Below the pieces are notes generated by a model, which was not told the DNA's origin, searched no databases, and saw only the letters and a program-made list of their open reading frames with translations. Below are positions 1 to 6,562 of a DNA stretch of 64,000 nt, one piece after another. The first letter of the stretch is position 1; every line of letters starts with the position of its first letter. The position numbers and the translations under genes are program-made. Origin of the DNA: JAGOBP01 sp046328575 (GTDB lineage Bacteria > Chloroflexota > Anaerolineae > Fen-1058); the NCBI GenBank assembly GCA_046328575.1, contig JAXLWI010000007.1, positions 1 through 64,000 of the forward strand. Reading direction: 5' to 3'.

Positions 1-577
1 TCTCGAAAGTAAACAATGACGGCACCGGCGGCTCGATCGAATGACCGAGCGACGACGCCCACTCGTAGCCATGCCGGTCGCTGCCCGTGGCTAATAACAC
101 GCGATCAGCGATTAGCTGCTCAGCACCCGCGAGATCGATCACAAACCGATCGGGCCTGGTAATCGATCGGACACGGACACCCAATCGGATTTCGACACCT
201 GCCGCCCGCGCCGCTTCGATCAAACAGTCGGCAATCGTCTCTGATCGATCGGTGATCGGGAAAACGCGACCATCCGGTTCGGTCTTCAACCGCACACCGC
301 GCTGCTCAAACCATGCGATGGTGTCGCGCGGTTGAAAGCGTGTGAACGACCCGCGCAGTGCAGCCGCACCGCGCGGATAATGGCGAATCAATTCGGCCGG
401 ATCGAAACAGGCATGGGTGACGTTACAGCGTCCGCCACCAGAGATGAGGACTTTTGAGAGAACGCGACGGCTCTTTTCGAGGATGATCACACGTGCGGCG
501 GGGTTAGCTTCTGCACAAGTGACAGCCGCGAAAAAGCCCGCCGCCCCGCCGCCGATGATAACGAGTTGATTGGACAT
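1..577 (-). CDS. HI0933/BaiN-family NAD(P)/FAD-dependent oxidoreductase, 5' part only
   Basis: N-terminal 192 residues of a flavoprotein that runs off the left edge of the window. The protein starts MSNQLVIIGGGAAGFFAA, a Rossmann dinucleotide-binding fold with the GxGxxG-type glycine cluster. It is followed by LEKSRRVLSKVLISGGGRCN, the SGGGRCN signature of the HI0933-like family. ATG is at 577 on the minus strand. Family members are cytosolic FAD proteins with poorly defined substrates, so no reaction is assigned. It lies downstream of cysE in the same direction with a 69 bp gap, so cotranscription with the cysteine genes is possible but unproven. Confidence 0.88.
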   Translation of the reverse strand, partial: MSNQLVIIGGGAAGFFAAVTCAEANPAARVIILEKSRRVLSKVLISGGGRCNVTHACFDPAELIRHYPRGAAALRGSFTRFQPRDTIAWFEQRGVRLKTEPDGRVFPITDRSETIADCLIEAARAAGVEIRLGVRVRSITRPDRFVIDLAGAEQLIADRVLLATGSDRHGYEWASSLGHSIEPPVPSLFTFE

Positions 578-646
578 TGCTCCACGAATCTCCGCGAATT
601 GCCGCGAATGATACTCTATTTGCGGAGATTCGTGTGGCGTCGCGGA

Positions 647-1348
647 TCAAATCGCAAAGTCTTCGCCGCGCCACAGATCGGCGATGGGCAGATGCACTTC
701 TTCATGCTCGACGTGTCCATCCACCCGGCGTTCCAGTTCGTCAACGCGCACCAGCAGCGATTGCAGCGTTACGCCGACAAGGTCCGGTAACGCACCGTGT
801 TCTAGATCGGGTTTGTCCTTAATCGTGTGCGGCTTGCTGCGCGAGATGTTCTGGCCGGGCACCCCGACGACGACGGCATTGTCGGGCACCGATTTCACGA
901 CGACGGCATTCGCGCCGATGCGGCTGTCGTGGCCGATCGTGATCGGGCCGAGGATCTTCGCGCCCGCGCCTACCGTCACGCGATCACCCAGCGTCGGATG
1001 GCGCTTGCCTTTTTGCAGGCTCGTGCCGCCCAGCGTCACCGTGTGATACAACGTAACTTCTTCGCCGATCTCGGCCGTTTCACCGATAACGACCCCCATG
1101 CCGTGATCGATGAACAGGCCGGGGCCGATCTTCGCACCTGGATGAATCTCGATGCCGGTAAACCAGCGCATGACCTGCGACACGTAACGACCCAACACCT
1201 TCAAGCGATGCACCCACAGCCAGTGCGAGACTCGATAACCCCACACGGCGTATAAGCCCGGATAGCACAACAGCACTTCGATCAAACTGCGCGCCGCGGG
1301 ATCACGATCGAACACCGATTGTATATCGCGGCGAAGCGTCTTTAACAT
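647..1348 (-). CDS. cysE: Serine O-acetyltransferase
   Basis: Acetylates L-serine with acetyl-CoA to O-acetylserine, the substrate of the neighbouring cysK product. The 233-residue protein is a left-handed beta-helix acetyltransferase. The hexapeptide region spans about residues 65-165 and includes FIDHGMGVVIGETAEIG, with the catalytic His and Asp of the family, and a YHTVTLGGT stretch. The N-terminal helical domain is short, as in the Bacillus-type enzyme. The C-terminal tail after about residue 175 is longer than usual and charged, with a predicted helix around LLVRVDELERRV. ATG at 1348 is preceded by a GGAGG-like site. It is second in a cysK-cysE operon, 79 bp behind cysK, with an inverted repeat in the gap. 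Confidence 0.93.
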   Translation of the reverse strand: MLKTLRRDIQSVFDRDPAARSLIEVLLCYPGLYAVWGYRVSHWLWVHRLKVLGRYVSQVMRWFTGIEIHPGAKIGPGLFIDHGMGVVIGETAEIGEEVTLYHTVTLGGTSLQKGKRHPTLGDRVTVGAGAKILGPITIGHDSRIGANAVVVKSVPDNAVVVGVPGQNISRSKPHTIKDKPDLEHGALPDLVGVTLQSLLVRVDELERRVDGHVEHEEVHLPIADLWRGEDFAI

Positions 1349-1371
1349 GATCTACCTCCAGCAGTGGAAAT

Positions 1372-1417
1372 AAGTAGGCAAGTAGACAAGGTAAAGACCT
1401 TGTTTCCTTGCCTACTT
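1372..1417 (-). repeat. Imperfect inverted repeat between cysK and cysE
   Basis: Twenty-base arms at 1372-1391 and 1398-1417 are complementary at all but a few positions, with a 6-base loop. The hairpin would form in the cysK-cysE message just after the cysK stop. No long T-run follows, so a processing or stability element is likelier than a terminator. Confidence 0.6.
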
Positions 1418-1427
1418 ATCTACTTGC

Positions 1428-2360
1428 CTAGTCCGTCAATCCCGCAAACAGCGCCGTGCTCAGATAGCGCTCGCCGAACGACGGGATGATTACCACAATG
1501 AGTTTACCCGCATTTTCAGGGCGGTTCGCCACTTGCACCGCCGCCCACGTCGCCGCACCCGACGAGATGCCGACCAGCAAGCCTTCTTCCTTCGCCATAC
1601 GCCGCGCGGTCGCAAAGGCGTCGTCGTTCTTCACGCGAATGATCTCATCGTAAATCTTGGTGTTGAGTACGTCCGGCACAAAGCCCGCGCCGATACCTTG
1701 AATGGGATGCGGTCCCTTTGCTCCGCCCGACAGAATCGGCGACGCATCCGGCTCCACTGCGATCGCCTTAAACGACGGCTTGCGCGCCTTAATCACTTCG
1801 CCCACGCCCGTGATCGTGCCGCCCGTGCCGATGCCGCTCACGAGGAAGTCTACCTGCCCATCGGTGTCGCGCCAGATCTCTTCGGCCGTAGTCTTGCGAT
1901 GAATCTCCGGGTTCGCCAGGTTCTTGAATTGTTGCGGCATGAAGTAACGCGGATCGGAGGCCACTAGTTCTTCCGCTTTTCGGATCGCGCCACCCATCCC
2001 ATCGGGGCCGGGCGTCAGGATCAACTCCGCGCCGTAGCCGCGCAGCAACGCGCGGCGCTCCTTACTCATCGTCTCCGGCATCGTCAACACAATCTTATAG
2101 CCACGCGCCGCGGCCACCATCGCCAGCGCGATGCCGGTATTGCCGCTCGTCGGCTCTACGATGATCGTATTCGGCTTGATGAGGCCGGCCTTCTCCGCCG
2201 CATCGATCATCGACACGCCGATGCGGTCCTTCACGCTGTGCGCCGGATTGAAGAACTCCAGTTTCGCCGCAACCGTCGCCACCGCCCCGTCAGTGACGCG
2301 ATTCAGTTTCACCAGCGGCGTGTTGCCAATCAACTCGGTCACATCGTTTGCAATTTTCAT
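1428..2360 (-). CDS. cysK: Cysteine synthase A (O-acetylserine sulfhydrylase)
   Basis: PLP enzyme that makes L-cysteine from O-acetylserine and sulfide. The 310-residue length is normal. The PLP lysine lies in SVKDRIG (about residue 44), the phosphate/substrate loop is TSGNTGIALA (about 70-79), and the glycine-rich PLP-phosphate loop is GIGTGGTITG (about 177-186). ATG at 2360 has a GGAGAGG ribosome site. It is the first structural gene of the cysK-cysE unit. The transcript starts about 250 nt upstream and first passes a cysteine-rich leader ORF and a terminator hairpin, which points to control by cysteine supply (see those entries). Confidence 0.95.
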   Translation of the reverse strand: MKIANDVTELIGNTPLVKLNRVTDGAVATVAAKLEFFNPAHSVKDRIGVSMIDAAEKAGLIKPNTIIVEPTSGNTGIALAMVAAARGYKIVLTMPETMSKERRALLRGYGAELILTPGPDGMGGAIRKAEELVASDPRYFMPQQFKNLANPEIHRKTTAEEIWRDTDGQVDFLVSGIGTGGTITGVGEVIKARKPSFKAIAVEPDASPILSGGAKGPHPIQGIGAGFVPDVLNTKIYDEIIRVKNDDAFATARRMAKEEGLLVGISSGAATWAAVQVANRPENAGKLIVVIIPSFGERYLSTALFAGLTD

Positions 2361-2392
2361 GATCCTCTCCCTGCATAGTTGGATTTTGGGAC

Positions 2393-2432
2393 TAAAACAA
2401 AACAGCGTTTCGGCCTACGCCTGAAACGCTGT
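2393..2432 (-). terminator. Intrinsic terminator (attenuator) in the cysK leader
   Basis: Perfect 10-bp stem: ACAGCGTTTC pairs with GAAACGCTGT (2423-2432 with 2402-2411 on the plus-strand numbering). The loop is 11 nt and the message then reads TTTGTTTT. It lies between the cysK promoter and the cysK start codon (2360), so it must be bypassed for expression. No other gene ends just upstream in this direction, so it is not simply the terminator of a preceding gene. Confidence 0.85.
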
Positions 2433-2508
2433 CAGTCAACAACAGTGTTGTAGTGCGCGACCCGTCAAAGTTTCCGTTGTAGCCGCGGAAAACGACGGGC
2501 CGGTTCGA

Positions 2509-2595
2509 TCAACACGCAAGCGCTTGCGCCGCAGACGACGCCCGTCGTCTCCGCTCACTACAGGAGCACTGACACAAGCACACATTGGTTGACAT
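2509..2595 (-). CDS. Cysteine-rich leader peptide of cysK, 28 aa
   Basis: Short ORF in the cysK 5' leader. ATG is at 2595 and TGA ends at 2509. Cys codons are at positions 6, 8, 10 and 12 (VCLCQCSC), with a fifth at codon 28 just before the stop. The middle is Arg/Ala/Ser-rich. The start is about 17 nt after the predicted transcription start, with AGGGA upstream as a weak ribosome site. Alternating Cys codons in a leader before a cysteine-synthesis gene, with a terminator downstream, fit a ribosome-mediated attenuator. Its role as a sensor is inferred. No homologue was searched. Confidence 0.78.
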   Translation of the reverse strand: MSTNVCLCQCSCSERRRRASSAAQALAC

Positions 2596-2618
2596 GCTAA
2601 ATTCCCTAACGCGACAAA

Positions 2619-2647
2619 ATTGTATCTGGTTTCACGGACGCTGTCAA
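2619..2647 (-). promoter_or_regulatory. Sigma-70 promoter of cysK-cysE
   Basis: Read on the minus strand: TTGACA (-35, perfect consensus; 2642-2647), a 17-bp spacer, then TACAAT (-10; 2619-2624). Predicted transcription starts near 2612, giving a leader of about 250 nt before the cysK ATG at 2360. Confidence 0.85.
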
Positions 2648-2678
2648 CAATTTTGCTGATACGCGGTCGGGTGATTGG

Positions 2679-2706
2679 TTGCCGATTCGACGTGATGCGT
2701 TACAAT
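2679..2706 (+). promoter_or_regulatory. Promoter of the M1-like peptidase gene, probably leaderless
   Basis: TTGCCG (2679-2684), 16-bp spacer, TACAAT (2701-2706). The ATG at 2714 is only 8 nt after the -10 box, so transcription would begin at or next to the start codon. No Shine-Dalgarno sequence could be transcribed. It is divergent from the cysK promoter. Confidence 0.6.
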
Positions 2707-2713
2707 CGGCGTC

Positions 2714-4081
2714 ATGTTTTTGCGCCGCCTAACGACCCTGTGTCTCGCAGTGTTGATCAGCTTACCCGCCTCTCAGTCGGCCAGTATTCAGCCGCCGCGC
2801 GATCTGCCGCACGTGGCGTTTGACATCGCGCTCGATTACGCCGCGCATCGACTGACGGCCACTCAGCGCGTGACGTTGACGAATATTTTCGGTGAGCCAC
2901 TCAACTCGATCGTGTTCAACGTGCCCGCCGCGCACACGCCCGGGGTATTCGATTTGCAGCAAGTAACGGTGGCCGATCAACCGGCTGACTATGTCTTCAG
3001 CGGCACGGCGCTCAGCGTCCAACCCCCGATCGCTCTTCAACCGGCCCGATCGATCTCGATCATGTTGAAGTTCAGTGTGGATGTGCCCGCGCTTAGCGAC
3101 GATGTGACCAGTTTTGCCGCAGCCAACTTGGCCTACACCGCCGATGCGCTGAACATCGGCTACTGGTATCCGCTGCTCGCGCCATATCGATCGGGCACGG
3201 GTTGGGTTGAAGTGCCGTGGCAACCGATCGGTGATCCCTTCGCCAGCGATGTCGCCGACTACACCGCGACGATCACCGCGACGCCCGGCGTAATCGTCGT
3301 CGGAGGTGGCACACTCGATCGGCGCGGCAACGTCTGGCGCTATGATCTGCCCCACGCGCGCACCTTTGGTTTGCTGGCGAGTCCGCGTTATCGCGAAGCG
3401 ACCGTCAAGTTAAACGACGTCACCTACTCTTTCTATACTTTTCCCGAACATGTCTCGCTGGCGGCCATCGGCTTGCAGACGATGGTGCGCGCACACGCCT
3501 TGTTTTCAGCCATTTACGGACCATACCCGTATTCGACGCTGCGCGTGGCCGAAGTGAGCGGGCCATGGAGCATGGAGTTCTCCGGCTTTTGTGCGCTCGG
3601 CGCGACCGACATCGGCGACTACGATGGCACGCCGCGCAATCGCTTGATCCGCATCATGGCGCACGAGGTGTCGCATCAGTGGTGGTATGGCGTAGTGGGT
3701 GACGATCAGGTGCGCGAGCCATGGCTTGACGAGGGCTTCGCGCGCTTCAACGAACTGCGCTACTACGAGGCGTATTCACCGCAGGATGCCGCATGGTGGT
3801 GGAGCAATGTCATCGGCACACTGCGCAATCCGCTGCCGCTCAATTCGGCGACGGGTAACTTCCGCGATCATCGCACCTATCTGGTCAGCATCTACAATCA
3901 GGGCGCGTACTTTCTCAATGATCTGCGCCAACTGATCGGGCGCACTAACTTCGATGCGTTCGTGCGCGATTTGTATCAGCGCAACGCCTATCACCTTCTC
4001 ACCACGCAGGACTTCTTCGAGATTTTAGGCGATCACACTGGGGTCAATGTGCTAGGGCTGAGGCGGCGATATTTTCGGTAG
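2714..4081 (+). CDS. Secreted M1-family (gluzincin) metallopeptidase
   Basis: Zinc aminopeptidase-like protein of 455 residues. It has an N-terminal signal peptide (LCLAVLISLPASQSAS) and a beta-sandwich domain to about residue 205. The zinc site is HEVSHQWW (about residue 317) with the third ligand Glu in WLDEGFARF about 19 residues later. WSMEFSGF occupies the place of the family's exopeptidase GAMEN motif and keeps only M-E, so specificity may differ from classical aminopeptidases. The protein ends about 110 residues after the zinc site and lacks the long C-terminal helical domain of full-length M1 enzymes. It likely acts outside the membrane on peptides. Transcribed alone, divergently from cysK. 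Confidence 0.85.
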   Translation: MFLRRLTTLCLAVLISLPASQSASIQPPRDLPHVAFDIALDYAAHRLTATQRVTLTNIFGEPLNSIVFNVPAAHTPGVFDLQQVTVADQPADYVFSGTALSVQPPIALQPARSISIMLKFSVDVPALSDDVTSFAAANLAYTADALNIGYWYPLLAPYRSGTGWVEVPWQPIGDPFASDVADYTATITATPGVIVVGGGTLDRRGNVWRYDLPHARTFGLLASPRYREATVKLNDVTYSFYTFPEHVSLAAIGLQTMVRAHALFSAIYGPYPYSTLRVAEVSGPWSMEFSGFCALGATDIGDYDGTPRNRLIRIMAHEVSHQWWYGVVGDDQVREPWLDEGFARFNELRYYEAYSPQDAAWWWSNVIGTLRNPLPLNSATGNFRDHRTYLVSIYNQGAYFLNDLRQLIGRTNFDAFVRDLYQRNAYHLLTTQDFFEILGDHTGVNVLGLRRRYFR

Positions 4082-4151
4082 GGCAGATCTCGTCGATGCC
4101 GCCTGTCTCTGGCAGCGAGTGTCTGCCCACTTCGGCGAACACCAGTTCACC

Positions 4152-4589
4152 CTACACAGCCAACCGAAAATTCGCTTCGACCTTCTTGGTTGTGTCGAGC
4201 ACGATCAGCCCGTCAGTTGACAGCGACAATTCCAATCGATCGAGCGGTAATTTGGCCGGGCCTTTCAACACAAAGCCGCCGTCGTTGTAGCGGCTGCCAT
4301 GACAGGGGCAATCGAACTCTTTATCGTTATGATTCACGGTGCAGCCCAGATGCGTACAGATCGCCGAGACAGCATACAAGCCTTTGTCGTCGCGCAGCAC
4401 GTACGCGCGGGCTTCGGGCACGTTCGTGATGCTGCCTTTGGCATAATCTGTCGGCGCTTTCAGCGTAAAGCGCGTCGGTGTCACCGGTGCGGATTGGTAG
4501 CCCAAGAATTTCACCACGCCAATCGTCGTCAGCACGCCCGACAGACCTAGACTCAGTTTCAATACGCCCCTGCGTGTCAACTCACTCAT
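4152..4589 (-). CDS. Rieske [2Fe-2S] protein of a cytochrome bc complex
   Basis: Iron-sulfur subunit of a quinol oxidising bc complex. It has an N-terminal membrane anchor with a twin-Arg (TRRGVLKL) and a hydrophobic helix to about residue 30, which suggests Tat-dependent insertion. The cluster motifs are CTHLGC (Cys78, His80, Cys83) and CPCHG (Cys94, Cys96, His97). Cys78, His80, Cys94 and His97 bind the cluster, and Cys83 and Cys96 form the disulfide. ATG is taken at 4589; a GTG lies one codon earlier. It is last in the operon, 13 nt after cytochrome b. The junction consists of heptameric repeats (cactcat) and has no clear ribosome site, so translation may be coupled to cytochrome b. Confidence 0.92.
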   Translation of the reverse strand: MSELTRRGVLKLSLGLSGVLTTIGVVKFLGYQSAPVTPTRFTLKAPTDYAKGSITNVPEARAYVLRDDKGLYAVSAICTHLGCTVNHNDKEFDCPCHGSRYNDGGFVLKGPAKLPLDRLELSLSTDGLIVLDTTKKVEANFRLAV

Positions 4590-4602
4590 CACTCATCACT
4601 CA

Positions 4603-5667
4603 TCACGTTTGCGGGATCAAGCCCATGATCGTCAACGCGATCATCGTCAACACCATCACGATGACGATCACCTGCGCCACGCGGCCTTCACGATTGAACC
4701 AGTGCGCCACACCCTGATCGCGTCGATCGATCCAGAAGGGCACCAGCGCGAGAAGGATCAGCAACCCGATCGGGATGAGGACGCCCATCGGCAGCGCGTC
4801 ACCCCAGCGCAGCAATTGCTGCACCCAGATGAAGAACCACGGCGCGATCGCTTCCGCTGGCGTCTGCGTGAAATCGCCCACCGGCCCGATCGACGGGGGG
4901 AAAAACAACGACAACAACAACAGAATGATTGTAGCGATCAGCGCGCCGAGCGCCTCTTTGCGCACTAGCTCGTCGCGCGTAATCCTCGGGCGCGGGATAT
5001 CGCTCGGGGTGGCCGACGCCCGCCCTTGCTGCGATGAAATACCGCCATCGCGCCGCACTCGAAACGCGTGCCAGATCATGATCGCAAACCCAATCAACGC
5101 GAGGCCGAAGATGTGCCAGCCATAGAAGCGCACGACCGTATCGATGTTAATGTCCGTTCCGCCAATCACCATCCCGTACAAGTCCGGGCCGATCAACGGA
5201 ATAGACTTCAATAGATTCGTACCCACCAGCAACGCCCACGCGATGTCGGCGTCCCATTTCAACACATAGCCGGTGAAATCGAGCAAAAGCACCAGCACCA
5301 GCAGGCTAACACCCAACAGCCAGTTGAAGCGTCGCGGCCGTTTGTACGCGCCAGTAAACACCACTCGCAGCATGTGCAGGATTACCGTAACAACCAGTGC
5401 TTGCGCGGCCCAATAGTGCAGGCTGCGCACCAGCCAGCCAAACGGCACGAGGTACGTTAGGGTTTGTACCGATTGATTGGCGCGGTCAGGGCTGGGGACG
5501 TAATAGAACAATTCCAGCGCGCCGGTTACGACCAACACGAGGAATAAGAAGACCGAAATTCCACCGAGGCCAAACGTATAGCGGAAACGCGACTCGCGTT
5601 CCGGGATCGTTACGGGGTGCAGGTGGTGGAAGAAACTCGATTGTTTCACGCGCGCCGACCTCGCCAC
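4603..5667 (-). CDS. Cytochrome b subunit of the bc complex (b6 plus subunit-IV-like fusion)
   Basis: Membrane di-heme subunit that carries electrons from quinol across the membrane. In 354 residues there are about seven to eight transmembrane helices. The heme ligands are His84 and His98 in helix B and His185 and His200 in helix D. The H185/H200 pair has 14 residues between, the spacing of cytochrome b6 and Gram-positive proteins. The C-terminal third resembles subunit IV. The PEWY quinol-site motif is changed to APWF (in EAIAPWFF). The start is a GTG at 5667, overlapping the end of the cytochrome c gene by 22 bp, which implies translational coupling. Confidence 0.92.
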   Translation of the reverse strand: MARSARVKQSSFFHHLHPVTIPERESRFRYTFGLGGISVFLFLVLVVTGALELFYYVPSPDRANQSVQTLTYLVPFGWLVRSLHYWAAQALVVTVILHMLRVVFTGAYKRPRRFNWLLGVSLLVLVLLLDFTGYVLKWDADIAWALLVGTNLLKSIPLIGPDLYGMVIGGTDINIDTVVRFYGWHIFGLALIGFAIMIWHAFRVRRDGGISSQQGRASATPSDIPRPRITRDELVRKEALGALIATIILLLLSLFFPPSIGPVGDFTQTPAEAIAPWFFIWVQQLLRWGDALPMGVLIPIGLLILLALVPFWIDRRDQGVAHWFNREGRVAQVIVIVMVLTMIALTIMGLIPQT

Positions 5668-6365
5668 ACCAACCCGACGACCGTTACACCTAACAGCGCG
5701 GCCAGCGCGATCGTCAACGGGCGCTCTTCGGTCTTAGTCGGCGCCATCGTCCGCAACTTAAAGGTCGCGGCATTCGCATCACTTAACGTCACGTTGGCCG
5801 GCATCACACCCGCTTTGTACAGCAGGTACGCCGTCACATTCCACTCATCTTCTGCGTTGATGAAATCCGGGTTGTACCACGGCATCGACGTTTGAATAAT
5901 GTGGTGTACTTCAGCGCCGTTCTTGAGATTCAACATCGCACCAGAAGTGAGCAACGGCGGCACGGCGTGGGGCAAGGAAAACCCGTAGTCCGGGTGATTA
6001 GCCGCATGGCACTTGGATTGCCAACAGTTTTTCTCTTCCGGGCCAAAGACCTCGCGCCATTCTTCGGTCAGGCCCTGCCCCTTATCGCCGTGGCACGGAA
6101 TGCACACCAGCCAGTACAGCACAGCGCCTTTATCGATCTGCGGATTACCTATCGGCGTGGGCTTATCCAATCGATTCCACGTCAGCGTCAGGATGAGATC
6201 AGGTACGACCGTCGCAGACGGAGTACCCTCGATCACATCAGTCGCCGCCGGGGTAGGTTCTACTTCCCGACCGGCCTGGGCGCGCTTCAACGGCGTCCCG
6301 GCGTCAAAGATCGTCAGGGCGATGACGGACGCGGCCACAATTACGATAATGGGGAAGACACGCAT
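5646..6365 (-). CDS. Membrane-anchored cytochrome c of the bc complex with CX2CH and CX4CH motifs
   Basis: First gene of the c-b-Rieske operon, 239 residues from ATG 6365; an in-frame TTG lies 15 bp upstream. There is an N-terminal anchor (IIVIVAASVIALTIF), a low-complexity Pro/Thr linker and a c-type domain. CIPCHG (Cys88-His92) is a standard heme site. CWQSKCH (Cys114-His120) is a CX4CH arrangement, known as a heme site in some multiheme cytochromes. A second helix (LTIALAALLGVTVVGLVW) lies at the C-terminus. It probably takes electrons from the Rieske protein in place of cytochrome c1. Whether one or two hemes are bound cannot be told from sequence. No terminal oxidase genes lie nearby. 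Confidence 0.85.
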   Translation of the reverse strand: MRVFPIIVIVAASVIALTIFDAGTPLKRAQAGREVEPTPAATDVIEGTPSATVVPDLILTLTWNRLDKPTPIGNPQIDKGAVLYWLVCIPCHGDKGQGLTEEWREVFGPEEKNCWQSKCHAANHPDYGFSLPHAVPPLLTSGAMLNLKNGAEVHHIIQTSMPWYNPDFINAEDEWNVTAYLLYKAGVMPANVTLSDANAATFKLRTMAPTKTEERPLTIALAALLGVTVVGLVWRGRRA

Positions 6366-6562
6366 GCTATTTCGAGGCAAATCGAGGCTACCGATCTATT
6401 GGATAACGCGGTCAAGTTTACACCCGAACGGCAAAATTCAAAAGACATACTGTGAACCTTGCCACAAAGTTCAAACGGCGCGACCTGTCCGGTCGCGCCG
6501 TCCCTTTGCGCACTCGAACGACGGTGCGGGGACCGTCGCCACTTGATGATCAAACTATGACG

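Noticed and set aside
2393..2640. T-box or SAM riboswitch in the cysK leader
   Set aside because: No T-box sequence (TGGNACCGCG-type) and no S-box core found. The Cys-codon ORF explains the terminator better.
4575..4603. Heptamer repeats (cactcat) at the cytochrome b/Rieske junction as a regulatory switch
   Set aside because: They lie between stop and start with few copies. Slippage could shift spacing, but there is no evidence of function.
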